The notes under the pieces: model-generated
What the model was told of the DNA's origin: nothing
The model's database searches: none
What the model saw: the letters and a program-made list of their open reading frames with translations, nothing else
Position numbers and translations under genes: made by a program
Part shown: piece by piece, positions 49,801 through 56,900 of the stretch
Layout: each line of letters begins with the position of its first letter
How positions within the stretch are numbered: position 1 is the first letter of the stretch
DNA from: DASZWJ01 sp963813895
Lineage (GTDB): Bacteria; Pseudomonadota; Gammaproteobacteria; JAURND01
DNA length: 64,000 bases
Reading direction: 5' to 3'
Assembly (NCBI GenBank): GCA_963813895.1
Contig: CAWFAS010000001.1
Coordinates: 992,001-1,056,000, forward strand

Positions 49801-50533
49801 CATATCCGGTAGAAATATTCCAGTTACCGGCATAGAAGATAGCATAGGTTTATACATCAACACCCTACCTTTAATCATCGACTGGGAAAATCAGACGACG
49901 CAGGCGCAATTACAACATATTCAACAAGCAGTGGTTGAGATCAATACGCATAGCTTTGTCAATCTAATCAATCTGCAAAAAGAAGGGAAACGGCTATTCC
50001 ATAGTCTATTTGTGTTTGAAAATTATCCTGTGCCGGAAAATACACAAACTCAAGGGCTCAACATAGAATTTAGAAAGGCGATTGAAAAACTAGATTACCC
50101 GTTATGTGTTTTAGCTTATGAAAAAAATAATGAATTGCACATTGGGTTAAAGTATCCTAAAGAACTTCTACTGAGAGAAGGAGCAGAAAGACTGGTTTAC
50201 CAATTCAAACTCATACTAGAACAACTATCCAGCAAGATTGATGAACCTCATCATAAAATTTATTTAATGGATACTGCAGAATATGATCTGACAGTAAAAC
50301 AATGGAACGCTACCCAGGCAGATTATCCCCGAGATAAAACACTACAACAATTATTTGAAGCGCAAGTTGAAAGCACGCCTGAAAGTATTGCAGTAACCTT
50401 CGAGAACCAAAGTCTCACTTATCACGAGCTCAACGTTAAGTCCAATCAATTAGCGCATTATTTGCGTGCGCAATACCAGCTGGATCAGGGCCAAACTTTA
50501 CCCCATGGCAATCGCACTAAACTAAACAATTGA
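34802..50533 (+). CDS. Nonribosomal peptide synthetase A, modules 1 to 5, truncated by an IS in the fifth adenylation domain
   Basis: 5,243 residues are read here, of which the last 11 come from the IS. Domains by position: C1 34.80-36.14 kb (HHIIVDG), A1 36.15-37.70, T1 (GGHSL, Ser1019), C2 38.03-39.36, A2 39.39-40.92, T2, C3 41.26-42.59, A3 42.60-44.11, T3, C4 44.46-45.78, A4 45.80-47.38, T4 with GGDSI, epimerisation domain 47.64-48.94 (HHLIVDTVSW, EGHGRE, GWFTTAYPV), C5 48.96-50.29 of a different, D-accepting look (HHSIDDGWSGP), and the start of A5. Pocket residues read by alignment to GrsA: A1 and A2 DVWHMSLIDK (Ser), A3 DASTVAAICK (aromatic, Tyr/Phe-like), A4 DAWQFGLIQK (Gln/Glu-like). 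A condensation domain in front of module 1 suggests the first residue is acylated, or that another synthetase precedes this one. The architecture is clear; the substrate calls are predictions. Confidence 0.95.
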   Translation: MRISKHKLTAPQQSLWLEWKLNPESTAYNLPYAFKLKGVLNINALSKALHFLVERHDSLRTYFKETATTPLQVISSAVDFKLNIIDLSANQHDDNYAKILTDTILLQYNTPFDLQTLPLFRFSIIKESDEVHYFILNFHHIIVDGFSVPILLQDISSFYNSIIKNNEIIFLPTETTMPQVLIEESEYLHSEHYYKDLEAWKSLLKNSNLYTQLPQKFSASSDIHSTTHYFKISEDLTKSLKTLVRREHSTLFTLLMACFKILLFRYTGQEDITINYSVNTRTKKSRIFVGHFVNIFYSRTQFHDDLTFSTLVKLHLQERKIIPKDRRLPLVNLIQALRKEDQSRDTFICNVVFGTRYFGRKDLTLHHIDVEAQETDLSDTQNELTLQYEEEPDGIIFKIWYSNKRFDRVFVENMGTHFSILLAEVAKDPNQLISQIPLLPGEEKKKLLIEWNATQADYPRDKTLQQLFEAQVERTPEHIAVTFENQSLTYRELNAKANQLAHYLRAQYQLQQGEALPPDTLIAIAIERSLEMIIGILGILKAGGAYVPIDPDYPTHRIEYMLQDSQVKYVLIQEKLIAHLQPLLSSLQTRPTYIALDQDWPVIATAVTDNPSDINQPKHLAYVIYTSGSTGQPKGAMNTHKGIVNRLWWMQVTYQLNHQDRVLQKTPFSFDVSVWEFFWPLICGSQLVIARPGEHQDPAALLKTIAEKHITTLHFVPSMLDVFLATEGLEKCNLKRVMCSGEALSYALKERFYQKISAQLHNLYGPTEAAIDVTAWDCSQDVDTIVPIGKPIANVRVYILNSYLMPVPIGVAGELYIGGIALARGYLNRSDLTQERFIRNPFSSDPISRLYKTGDLARWLPDGNIEYIGRNDDQVKIRGFRIELGEIEAQLLLHPQVQQCVVLIKATAEEKRLIAYLVPKEKDIFDVQELRNFLKQNLPDYMVPSAFVVLDALPLTPNGKVDKRALTQQEVNYLITLTHYVAARSPEEQALIAIWAEVLNQNPDSIGIHDNFFTLGGHSLLVIQVISRIRAVFQVELPMVALFEHPTVFTLIDCVHQQRQQYTALPARPVFTTKPVDASPVLSFAQERLWFLDQLEPNSAFYNVPMALRLQGSLNITALEKAFYTLIDRHESLRTTFVVVNGVARQIVIPITQLQFILPVSLLTATDSQAEQLERLASIDAQTPFDLSKGPLLRVKLYQIAPEDHVLLITLHHIITDGWSMGIFCRELSLCYAATLDQKPHGLPPLAIQYTDFAYGQRQWLQGEVLQQQLDYWRQQLADLAPLQLPLDYPRPAMQTYNGQTLSVSLSIELTQQLKQLSQKANVTLFTSLFSAFSLLLSRYSGQEDIAIGTPTAGRTQLEIEELIGFFVNTLVLRSDLSGQPDFYTLLKRNHQMTLAAYDHQDTPFEKVVDALVKERDISRSPLFQVMFILQNMTQTPWNLPHVEVIPIITEYCSAKFDLTLALGEHDNQIQGSIVYNTDLYKAETIEQLWQHFLVLLQNIVAQPELPVAALPILTQDEQQKILVDWNSTQTHYPKDKTLQQLFEAQVERTPENIAATFENQSLTYRELNAKANQLAHYLRAQYQLQQGEALPPDTLIAIAIERSLEMIIGILGILKAGGAYVPIDPDYPTHRIEYMLQDSQVKYVLIQEKLIAHLQPLLSSLQTRPTYIALDQDWPVIATAVTDNPSDINQPKHLAYVIYTSGSTGQPKGAMNTHKGIVNRLWWMQVTYQLNHQDRVLQKTPFSFDVSVWEFFWPLICGSQLVIARPGEHRDPAALLKTIAEKHITTLHFVPSMLDVFLATEGLEKCNLKRVMCSGEALSYALKERFYQKISAQLHNLYGPTEAAIDVTAWDCSQDVDTIVPIGKPIANVRVYILNSYLMPVPIGVAGELYIGGIALARGYLNRSDLTQERFIRNPFSSDPISRLYKTGDLARWLPDGNIEYIGRNDDQVKIRGFRIELGEIEAQLLLHPQVQQCVVLIKATAEEKRLIAYLVPKEKDIFDVQELRNFLKQNLPDYMVPSAFVVLDALPLTPNGKVDKRALTQQEVNYLITLTHYVAARSPEEQALIAIWAEVLNQNPDSIGIHDNFFTLGGHSLLVIQVISRIRAVFQVELPMVALFERPTVFTLIDCVHQQRQQYTALPARPVFTTKPVDASPVLSFAQERLWFLDQLEPNSAFYNVPMALRLQGSLNITALEKAFYILIDRHESLRTHFVAANGVTQQIITPISQLQFTLPVATLTVNDATAEQLKQLASIDAQIPFDLSQGPLLRVKVFQIAAEDHVLLITLHHIITDGWSMGIFCRELSLFYKAALEQRPHGLPPLAIQYADFAYVQRQWLQGETLQQQLDYWQQQLADITPLHLPLDYPRPAMQTYNGQTLSISLSVELTQQLKQLSQKANVTLFTTLFSAFSLLLGRYSGQDDIAIGTSTAGRTQLEIEELIGFFVNTIVLRSDLSGQPDFFTLLKRNHQMTLTAYDHQDTPFEKIVDTLVKERDTSRSPLFQVMFVLQNITQTPWNLPQVEVTPIVIDYRSAKFDLTLALGEYNNQIQGGIEYNTALFKTETIERLWQHFLVLLQGIIAHPSLPVTALPILTPDEQQILVDWNATKADYPQNKTLQQLFEAQVERTPGHIAVTFENEELTYRELNTKANQLAHYLRSQYQLSQDEILPPDTLIAIAVERSLEMIIGILGILKAGAAYVPIDPNYPSERIHYILKDTKTKSILTQSNLLTQFKTNLKNEYLTRIVELDKIYYENQNTDNLKLQNNENNLAYVIYTSGTTGNPKGVMIPHNAVVNTIVSQIANFPVTSQSYVLQFASISFDAAVSEIFGALLAGARLVLGSRERLLPGESLVSLLQGEKISVVTLPPVVLNVIPLQEFPQLQTIVVAGEACPINLINQWAKQYRFINAYGPTEASICASMGLCHPDDEKASIGKPITNAQLYVLDRNLQLVPIGVIGELYIGGAGLSRGYLNRPDLTQERFIHNPFSSDPISRLYKTGDLARWLPDGNIEYIGRNDDQVKIRGFRIELGEIEAQLLLHPQVQQCVVLIKATAEEKRLIAYLVPKEKDIFDVQELRNFLKQNLPDYMVPSAFVVLDALPLTPNGKVDKRALTQQEVNYLITLTHYVAARSPEEQSLIAIWAEVLNQNPDSIGIHDNFFTLGGHSLLVIQVISRIRAVFQVELPMVALFEHPTVFTLIDCVHQQRQQYTALPARPVFTTKPVDASPVLSFAQERLWFLDQLEPNSAFYNVPMALRLQGSLNITALEKAFYTLIDRHESLRTTFVVVNGVAQQIVIPITQLQFILPVLLLTATDSQAEQLERLASIDAQTPFDLSKGPLLRVKLYQIAPEDHVLLITLHHIITDGWSMGIFCRELSLCYAATLDQKPHGLPPLAIQYTDFAYGQRQWLQGEVLQQQLDYWRQQLADLAPLQLPLDYPRPAMQTYNGQTLSVSLSIELTQQLKQLSQKANVTLFTSLFSAFSLLLSRYSGQEDIAIGTPTAGRTQLEIEELIGFFVNTLVLRSDLSGQPDFYTLLKRNHQMTLAAYDHQDTPFEKVVDALVKERDISRSPLFQVMFILQNMTQTPWNLPHVEVIPIITEYCSAKFDLTLALGEYDNQIQGSIVYNTDLYKAETIEQLWQHFLVLLQNIVAQPELPVAALPILTQDEQQKILVDWNSTQTHYPKDKTLQQLFEAQVERTPEHIAVTFENQSLTYRELNAKANQLAHYLRAQYQLQQGEALPPDTLIAIAIERSLEMIIGILGILKAGAAYVPIDPDYPAHRIEFMLRDCQTKFVLTQSHVLANLQHVLKHIKPAPSCIALDTDWTEIAKESENKILSSATASDVAYVIYTSGSTGQPKGVAVTHTGPVNLFTWMISHYHFTRHDRFLQRTSPAFDASVWEIFTPLLTGATLVLAPKDININIDLLIKTIEEYQITTLQLVPTLLREWLRTAKVENCACLKQIFSGGENLSSEVINLFFKNFKIKLHNLYGPTETSIQVITHTYSSGAKSAGGIIGKPIANIQAYVLNQDLMALPINVVGELYIAGAGLAQGYINRPDLTAERFIANPFAAVTNKTNGYTRLYKTGDLVRWLPDGNLAYIGRNDDQVKIRGFRIELGEIEKILSNFPEIQQSVVLAKERLGNKYLAAYYVAENPLETDKLIQYLSEYLPSYMVPTSFMYLASFPLTPNGKLDVKALPDPEFHRDEKGYVEPQTELEVKLCVIWQTLLGIEKVSIHDDFFRIGGDSILSIQLISRMRNQGLHCSIKDIFEYRTISRLAMHIETQTTLVKIDVEQGSLTGSFDLLPIQQQFFEQNFYNPNHWNQSFLMKVPELDTEKLAAVIMKLATQHDALRIRYLIKQKIQQTYHGDIPLPALQSLDRSHINDESLNQIFTEWQSHFNISQGPLWQIAYIHGYPDGSARLYFALHHLIVDTVSWRILIEDIKTLYEGKKLDYKTSSYRQWVDTVKAYAKNNAMEMAYWLEQIKDQSGNYSVGKLSPQLTYVKLSKEHTQQLIQNANAAFHTEINDLLLTALAYALKAWHQSDHSYITLEGHGREHLQDNINVSRTVGWFTTAYPVKLSLQKNLSASIKAIKENLRRIPNKGIGYGALKYEGDNETLKSHQLPAISFNYLGQFDNQTTTFWQLAGESSGQSINATNSNYHALDINGMVLNGEMRFSIASQLSITETNQFTQALQQTLVEVTKHCVEKIAEKQTEYTPSDFDTVSISQTLLGKLQQRYLIQAIYPANSLQQGFIYHVLSQPEDDAYRVQLLLDYHNQLNIPAFKNAWENALQTYPILRTCFNWEEELIQIITRQGQLKWQEHDVSAITDKDQAIALIQQQDRVQPFDLTEPSLLRLHIIKQAENLYTLLLTVHHSIDDGWSGPILLNHVHQTYLQIIRNLLPPIEEEQAYLNAQRYYFKHKSEVDSYWKTKMQSVGDANDLNSLLSYTADLNRVKEIKDPQESGITIKGSIYQQLKLLSQQKGITLNVMLQFAWHKLIHTYTQDNQTIVGTVISGRNIPVTGIEDSIGLYINTLPLIIDWENQTTQAQLQHIQQAVVEINTHSFVNLINLQKEGKRLFHSLFVFENYPVPENTQTQGLNIEFRKAIEKLDYPLCVLAYEKNNELHIGLKYPKELLLREGAERLVYQFKLILEQLSSKIDEPHHKIYLMDTAEYDLTVKQWNATQADYPRDKTLQQLFEAQVESTPESIAVTFENQSLTYHELNVKSNQLAHYLRAQYQLDQGQTLPHGNRTKLNN
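36182..38194 (+). repeat. NRPS internal repeat, module 1 copy
   Basis: Almost identical to 39407-41419 at a constant offset of 3,225 bases. It covers A1, T1 and the first part of C2. Only scattered single-base differences were seen (for example CAT-CAA-GAT against CAT-CGA-GAT near 36886/40111). Confidence 0.9.
37318..39655 (+). repeat. NRPS internal repeat, end of A1 to start of A2
   Basis: Almost identical to 43738-46075 at a constant offset of 6,420 bases. It runs from the A7 region of A1 (YKTGDLARW) through T1 and all of C2 to the start of A2. The section 37318-38194 therefore exists three times, also at 40543-41419 and 43738-44614. Confidence 0.9.
39407..41419 (+). repeat. NRPS internal repeat, module 2 copy
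   Basis: Second copy of 36182-38194, covering A2, T2 and the beginning of C3. After about 41420 the two diverge to ordinary family similarity. Confidence 0.9.
43738..46075 (+). repeat. NRPS internal repeat, end of A3 to start of A4
   Basis: Second copy of 37318-39655. The cores of A3 (before 43738) and A4 (after 46075) are unlike A1/A2, so the identity begins and ends inside adenylation domains. Confidence 0.9.
50494..50503 (+). repeat. 10-bp target-site duplication, left
   Basis: AACTTTACCC directly before the IS; the same ten bases follow it at 52151-52160. It encodes part of Gln-Thr-Leu-Pro of A5. Confidence 0.9.
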
Positions 50534-52150
50534 TTTTATTAAAATTTCACGGAAAATACACCCTGTAAAATAAAATGAAAACAGGGAGTATCTATGGAAT
50601 TAACCAATACATTTTTCGTCCATTTTGAAGTTCTGAAAGATCCAAGAACAGATAACCATAACCGCCGTCATAATTTCTATGACATTCTTGTTATAGCAAT
50701 CATGGGAACAATATGTGGTGCAGATGGTTGGACAGAGATCTGTGAATTTGCTGAAGCAAAATTAGATTGGCTTAAAACCTTTTTAGAGCTACCCAATGGC
50801 GTACCTTCACATGATACATTTGGCCGTGTTTTTTCATTATTAGATGCGGAGGTATTTGAAGAATGCTTTTTGGCGTGGATTGCATCCTTATCGATAGATT
50901 TGCAAAATGAGATAATTTCTATTGATGGAAAAAGCTTGCGAGGTTCGCATAATAAAAGAAAAGAAATCAAGATGTTACATGTTGTAAGCGCATGGGCGTC
51001 AGAGAATAAAATTCTGCTTGGTCAGGTAAAAACTGATGAGAAATCGAATGAAATAACCGCGATTCCTGAACTTTTAGACATGATTGATGTAACAGGTAGC
51101 ACAGTTACAATTGATGCTATGGGTTGTCAGCAAGAAATTGCGAAAAAAATTGTGAAGAAAGGCGCGGATTACGTTTTATCTCTTAAAGAAAATCAACCAA
51201 CTTTACATCAAGATGTGAAAAATATTTTTCTACAAGCAGAACAAGGAGAAAAAAAATATAAAAAAATGATTCATAAACAAAAATTAGAAAAAATCCGCAG
51301 CCACGGACGTATAGAAACGCGCAGATATACCTTGATTATGCCTCGTGAACAGCAATCATTTGGAATTCGTTGGCCCCATTTAAAAGGGCTTGGAATGGTT
51401 GAGGTTAAGCGAACAGTTAATAAGCAAACAGAAACTTCAAAGCGATTTTTTTTAACAAGCTTGGATGATGGATATGAGGTTTTATTAATGTCAGATTTGC
51501 CAAAAGGAGCAACGCCTGAAAAAAATAAAATTTACGTAGAACAAATTGAAGAACAATTACATTATATTTTACAGGCTCCTAATGGAGAAAAAATTGATTC
51601 CATCCTAGATATAAAAATAGCTGATTTTAATAGAAAAACCTTGATAGAATCAAAGCTGCGTATTTTAGCAGAAACAGAAAAACGCGGACATACTCTAAGA
51701 GATCAAGATATAAATAAATTTATGCAAGCTGTACGTAAACATTGGAATATTGAAATTAATCTTCATTGGTCTTTAGATGTAAGTTTTAAAGAAGATCTAA
51801 GTCGCGTCCGTATTGGAAATGCCTCAGAAAATTTAGCAATCATAAGACGTGTTGCATTAAACTTATTAAAACAAGAAAAAACAAGCAAAGTGGGAATAAC
51901 AGCTCGTAGAAAAAGAGCAGGCTGGGATAACAAATATTTGTTAAAAGTATTAATGGCAGATTCCCCTTTAAAAAATGAGGATTAAAAAAATTAATTTTTA
52001 TCTATAATTTTTTTATGGTTTTTCGTACATTAGTTTTATAAAAATGATATTTTAAAACCACTGAGATGAGGAAAATTTATAAAAAAAATTTACTCATAAT
52101 ATGATTTTATAAAAAATTAAAAATTGTCGATTTTGAGTGCGATTGCCATG
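50504..52150 (+). mobile_element. ISAs1-type insertion sequence in the NRPS
   Basis: 1,647 bases, ends CATGGCAATCGCACT and AGTGCGATTGCCATG as perfect 15-base inverted repeats, then imperfect pairing. A 10-bp duplication AACTTTACCC flanks it, in the 8-10 base range known for this family. One transposase gene fills it in the same direction as the NRPS. Ends and duplication are intact, so the insertion is probably recent. Confidence 0.93.
50594..51985 (+). CDS. ISAs1-family transposase (DDE type)
   Basis: The protein has 463 residues. The N-terminal DDE_Tnp_1-associated part shows DPRTDNHNRRHNFYDILVIA and GVPSHDTFGRVFSLLD. The catalytic core has the first Asp in SIDGKSLRG and the second in TIDAMGCQ, followed by DYVLSLKENQPTL. 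The glutamate region is HWSLDVSFKEDLSRVRIGNASENLA. It is longer than the ~370-380 residues usual for the family because of an insert around 215-350. An AGGGAG ribosome-binding site precedes the ATG. The frame is intact, so the element may still move. Confidence 0.93.
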   Translation: MELTNTFFVHFEVLKDPRTDNHNRRHNFYDILVIAIMGTICGADGWTEICEFAEAKLDWLKTFLELPNGVPSHDTFGRVFSLLDAEVFEECFLAWIASLSIDLQNEIISIDGKSLRGSHNKRKEIKMLHVVSAWASENKILLGQVKTDEKSNEITAIPELLDMIDVTGSTVTIDAMGCQQEIAKKIVKKGADYVLSLKENQPTLHQDVKNIFLQAEQGEKKYKKMIHKQKLEKIRSHGRIETRRYTLIMPREQQSFGIRWPHLKGLGMVEVKRTVNKQTETSKRFFLTSLDDGYEVLLMSDLPKGATPEKNKIYVEQIEEQLHYILQAPNGEKIDSILDIKIADFNRKTLIESKLRILAETEKRGHTLRDQDINKFMQAVRKHWNIEINLHWSLDVSFKEDLSRVRIGNASENLAIIRRVALNLLKQEKTSKVGITARRKRAGWDNKYLLKVLMADSPLKNED

Positions 52151-52160
52151 AACTTTACCC
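52151..52160 (+). repeat. 10-bp target-site duplication, right
   Basis: AACTTTACCC directly after the IS; pairs with 50494-50503. Confidence 0.9.
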
Positions 52161-52196
52161 CCAGATACTTTAATTGCCATTGCTGTTGAACGCAGC

Positions 52197-53834
52197 TTGG
52201 AAATGGTCATTGGAATATTAGGTATACTGAAAGCAGGTGCTGCGTATGTGCCGATTGATCCTGACTATCCGGCGCATCGTATTAAATTCATGCTCCAAGA
52301 CAGCCAAGCTAAGTATGTCCTAACCCAGAAAAAATTAATCACTTCTTTACAACCATTGTTGAGTCTAAGGTATATCATTTTAGATCAAGATTCACCTATC
52401 ATGCATACAGCAGCTAAAGATAATCCGGCTGTCCTCAATCAACCAGATTCTTTAGCTTATATCATTTATACTTCTGGCTCTACAGGAGAACCTAAAGGGG
52501 TAGAGGCCACTCATCTAGGTATTACCCGCTTAGTTAAAAATACCAATTACATTGAGATTAAAACTACAGACCGTATAGCCCAAGCAGGTAATGTCGCTTT
52601 TGACGCTGCCACCTTCGAAATTTGGGGTGCGCTTTTAAATGGGGCAACATCAGTTATTTTGCCACGGGAAGTGGTCTTAGATAGCCATGCATTTACTCAG
52701 GCTATTCAGCAGGGACAAGTCAATGTTCTTTGGTTAACAGCTGGTTTATTCAACAAACTAATCGATTTATGTCCATTAGCGTTTAGAAAGTTAGATTATT
52801 TAATTGTAGGTGGTGAATCTCTGAGTGTGCTCCATGTCAATCAATTAATGCAGCAGACGCAAGTTCCAAAATATGTGATAAATGGCTATGGACCGACCGA
52901 GAATACCACCTTTACTACTTATTATCTGATCAAATCTGTTGTTAAAGAAAACTCTATTCCTATTGGAAAGCCAATTTGTAATACACAAGTTTATATTCTT
53001 AGCCCGCATCTCAGCCCATGTCCGATAGGTGTACTTGGAGAATTATACATTGGAGGAGATGGTTTGGCGCGTGGTTACTTAAACCGTCCAGATTTCACCG
53101 AAGAACGCTTTATTCACAATCCATTTAGCAACGATCCCAACTCCCATCTATACAAAACTGGTGACTTAGTGCGTTGGCTGTCTGATGGTAATATAGAATA
53201 CATCGGTCGTAACGATGACCAAGTCAAAATTCGTGGTTTCAGAATTGAATTAGGGGAAATCGAAGCACAATTACTTATACACCCACAAGTACGGCAATGT
53301 GTGGTGCTGGCGAAGGCAAGAGCAGAAGACAAGTGCCTGATGGCTTATCTTGTTCCCAAAGAAAAAGATAGTTTAGAAGTGCAGATGCTGCGAGATTTTC
53401 TCAAACATAATCTGCCTGATTATATGATCCCCAGTGCTTTTGTAGTGCTAAATGCCCTACCTTTGACACCTAATGGTAAGGTTGATAAGAAAGCATTGGC
53501 CCAGCAAGAGGTCAATTATCTCACTGCCCTGGCTCACTATGTGGCGGCACGCTCGCCGGAAGAACAAGCATTGATCGCTATCTGGGCAGAGGTATTAAAG
53601 CAGAATCCTGAATCTATTGGGGTTCATGATAATTTTTTCACATTAGGCGGTCACTCCCTGTTGGCGATTAGTGTTATTTCTCGAATACGTATTTTATTTC
53701 AAGTTAAATTACCATTAGCAAATTTATTTGATCATCCTACAGTATCAAGCTTGATGGAACACATTCATCAGCTAAGGAATGCCGAAAATCAACCAGCCAT
53801 AAGTAGACCTCGCTTAACCCGTAGATCAGAATAA
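52197..53834 (+). CDS. Nonribosomal peptide synthetase A, displaced C-terminal part (rest of A5 and T5)
   Basis: Coding similarity begins at 52161, directly after the target duplication; the first ATG in frame is at 52197, giving 545 residues. It holds nearly all of A5, including core YIIYTSGSTGEPKG, and T5 (DNFFTLGGHSLLAI), and then a short tail. The A5 pocket reads DAFWIGGTFK, the classical Val code. Removing the IS and one duplication rejoins it in frame with 34802-50503 to a single protein of 5,791 residues. There is no thioesterase or terminal domain, so the chain must pass to another protein, most likely NRPS B. I see no good ribosome-binding site before 52197, so this piece may not be translated. 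Confidence 0.92.
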   Translation: MEMVIGILGILKAGAAYVPIDPDYPAHRIKFMLQDSQAKYVLTQKKLITSLQPLLSLRYIILDQDSPIMHTAAKDNPAVLNQPDSLAYIIYTSGSTGEPKGVEATHLGITRLVKNTNYIEIKTTDRIAQAGNVAFDAATFEIWGALLNGATSVILPREVVLDSHAFTQAIQQGQVNVLWLTAGLFNKLIDLCPLAFRKLDYLIVGGESLSVLHVNQLMQQTQVPKYVINGYGPTENTTFTTYYLIKSVVKENSIPIGKPICNTQVYILSPHLSPCPIGVLGELYIGGDGLARGYLNRPDFTEERFIHNPFSNDPNSHLYKTGDLVRWLSDGNIEYIGRNDDQVKIRGFRIELGEIEAQLLIHPQVRQCVVLAKARAEDKCLMAYLVPKEKDSLEVQMLRDFLKHNLPDYMIPSAFVVLNALPLTPNGKVDKKALAQQEVNYLTALAHYVAARSPEEQALIAIWAEVLKQNPESIGVHDNFFTLGGHSLLAISVISRIRILFQVKLPLANLFDHPTVSSLMEHIHQLRNAENQPAISRPRLTRRSE

Positions 53835-53993
53835 ATGTGAGTGTAGGGTATAAAATAAACTATAATTATTGAGACTGGTTGCTGAATAGGGCTCTCTTGC
53901 TAGTGTTTGAGTATTCGGCGACTATCCTTTGGGGGTAAAAATACTATATATGAGGACAATAGGGTTTCCAGTAAATTATTAAGAGATTTCAAT
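53835..53993. other. Spacer between NRPS A and NRPS B
   Basis: AT-rich, no gene. The NRPS B ATG is preceded by TTAAGAGA. There is no obvious terminator, so the two genes may share a transcript. Confidence 0.4.
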
Positions 53994-56900
53994 ATGTTTT
54001 CTATATCTTCTTTTTCTCAAGAGCGTTTATGGTTTTTGGATCAATTGCAACCAGGTTGTTCTTTTTATAATGTTTCACTTGCTCTTTCTCTACAGGGGCC
54101 GCTGAATATCTGTGCTTTAGAAAAAGCGTTTCGAGAGTTAATTGAACGTCACGAATCTTTGCGCACTACTTTTATGCAAGTAGATGGCCAATTACAGCAA
54201 AAAATTACACCAATAGAACAAATTCAATTGCCTGTATTCATACTGAATATAGATAGGCAAGAGTCTGCTGCAGAATTAAAAAAAATCGCTACGGAAGAGC
54301 AACAAACTCCGTTTGATTTAAGCCAAGGTCCGCTATTGCGTATAAAATTATTCCAGATTGCTCCTGAAAATTATTTGCTACTTATTACCTTACATCACAT
54401 TATTACTGATGGGTGGTCCATGAGTATTTTCTGTCGTGAGATAAACATTTTCTATCAAGCTGCACTGGAACAAAAACCTCACGGCTTACCACCATTGAGC
54501 ATTCAATATGCTGATTTTGCTCATTGGCAGCGGCAATGGCTACAAGGAGATGTGCTAGAACAGGAACTCAAATATTGGCGGCAGCAATTAGCAAATATTA
54601 CAACATTGCAATTGCCTTTGGATTATCCACGTCCACCCATGCAAAATTATAATGGCCAATCATTACCTATTATTTTATCTTTGGAACTAACCCAGCAACT
54701 TAAAGAGTTAAGCCAAAAAGCAAATGTTACGTTGTTTACTACCTTGTTTTCCGCTTTTTCTTTATTGTTGAGTCGTTATAGCGGACAAGATGATATTGCT
54801 ATTGGCACACCAGTTGCAGGACGTACAGAACCTGAAACAGAAGAGCTGATAGGTTTCTTTGTAAATACATTAGTATTGCGCAGTGATTTATCAGGCCAAC
54901 CTGATTTTTACGAGGTATTAAAACGTAATCACCAGATGAGTTTATTAGCTTATGACCATCAAGATGTTCCTTTTGAAAAGCTAGTAGAAGCTTTAGTCAA
55001 AGAACGTGATCCAAGACGTTCACCTTTGTTCCAGGTGATGTTTGTTTTACAAAATATTCCACAAAGTCCCTGGCAATTGCCGCAGATCAATGTGACTTCT
55101 TTTGTAACTGAATTTGAAAGTGCCAAATTTGATTTAACATTGACTCTAGTTGAGCAGGATAATCAAATTAAGGGAACCATGGAATATTGCACTGCTTTAT
55201 TTAAGACAAAAACCATTGAGAAATTATGTCAGCATTTTCTGGTATTGCTGCAAGGTATCGTGGCCCATCCATCGCTGCCAGTTACGGCATTGCCTATCTT
55301 GACTCAAGATGAACAGCAGAAAATGCTAGTGGATTGGAATGCTACCGAAACAAACTATCCCAAAGATAAAACCCTCCAACAGTTATTTGAAGCTCAAGTT
55401 GAAAGTACACCTGAAAATATTGCAGTAACTTTTGAGAATCAAAGTCTCACTTATCGTGAACTTAACACCAAAGCCAATCAATTGGCGCATTATTTGCAGA
55501 CACGATACCGGTTGGATCAAGGCAAAACCTTACCCCCAGATACTTTAATTGCAATTGCTGTCGAACGCGGCCTGGAAATGATTATTGGGATATTAGGTAT
55601 CCTCAAGGCTGGCGCCGCGTATGTGCCGATTGATCCTGACTATCCAGTACATCGTATTGAATTCATGCTCCAGGACAGCCAAGCTAAATATGTCCTGACC
55701 CAGAAAAATTTAATCGCCCCTCTGCAGCGATTGTTGAGTGGCTTACAGACCAGCGCAACGTGTATTGCTTTAGATCTAGACTGGCCCATCATAGCTACGG
55801 TTGTTAAAGATAACCCGTCTGTCCTTAATCAATCGAATTCTTTGGCTTATGTCATTTATACATCAGGTTCTACCGGACAACCTAAAGGGGTAGAAACTAC
55901 CCATCAAGGTATTACCCGCTTAGTTAAAAATACAAATTACATTGAGATTAAAACTACAGACTGCGTGGCCCAAGCAGGTAATATTGCTTTTGACGCAGCC
56001 ACTTTTGAAATTTGGGGTGCACTTTTAAATGGGGCAATATTGGTTATTTTTTCACGGGAAATGATTTTAGACAGTCAAGTATTTACTCATGCTATTGTGC
56101 AACGACAAGTCACTATCCTTTGGTTGACGGCTGGTTTATTCAACAAATTAATTGACTTATATCCATTAGCGTTTGGAAAGTTAGACTATTTAATTATTGG
56201 TGGCGAAGCTTTGAGTGTGCAACATGTTAATAAATTAATGCAGCAGGTACAAGTACCAAAATATGTGGTAAATGGCTATGGACCGACTGAAAATACTACT
56301 TTCACTACTTATTATCAGATCAAATCTATTGATGCGGATTCCTCTATTCCTATTGGAAAGCCGATTTCCAATACGCAGGTTTATATTCTTGACTCGCATC
56401 TTAGCCCTTGTCCGATAGGTGTGCCTGGAGAATTGTACATCGGAGGAGATGGTTTGGCGCGGGGTTACCTAAACCGTAATGAATTGACACAAGAATGCTT
56501 TATTTACAATCCATTTGGTAGAAATTCCACTTCACGTCTATATAAAACTGGCGATCTGGTTCGTTGGCTGCCCGATGGTAATATAGAATACATGGGCCGT
56601 AATGATGATCAGGTCAAGATCCGTGGCTTTAGGATTGAATTAGGTGAAATTGAAGCGCAATTACTGCTGTACCCACAAGTGCAGCAATGTGCGGTTTTGG
56701 TTAAAGCAACGGTAGAAGATAAGCATTTGATTGCTTATCTAGTTCCTAAAGAAAAAGATGGCTTTGACGTGCAGATGCTGCGCGATTTTCTCAAACAAGA
56801 TCTTCCCGATTACATGATCCCCAGTGCTTTTGTTGCACTGGAAGCAATGCCCTTAACACCTAATGGTAAGATTGACAAGAAAGTGTTGATTGAGCAAGAG

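Noticed and set aside
50504..50533. Reading 34802-50533 as a synthetase with a natural C-terminus
   Set aside because: The last 11 codons are IS sequence, and the A domain continues in frame after the IS.
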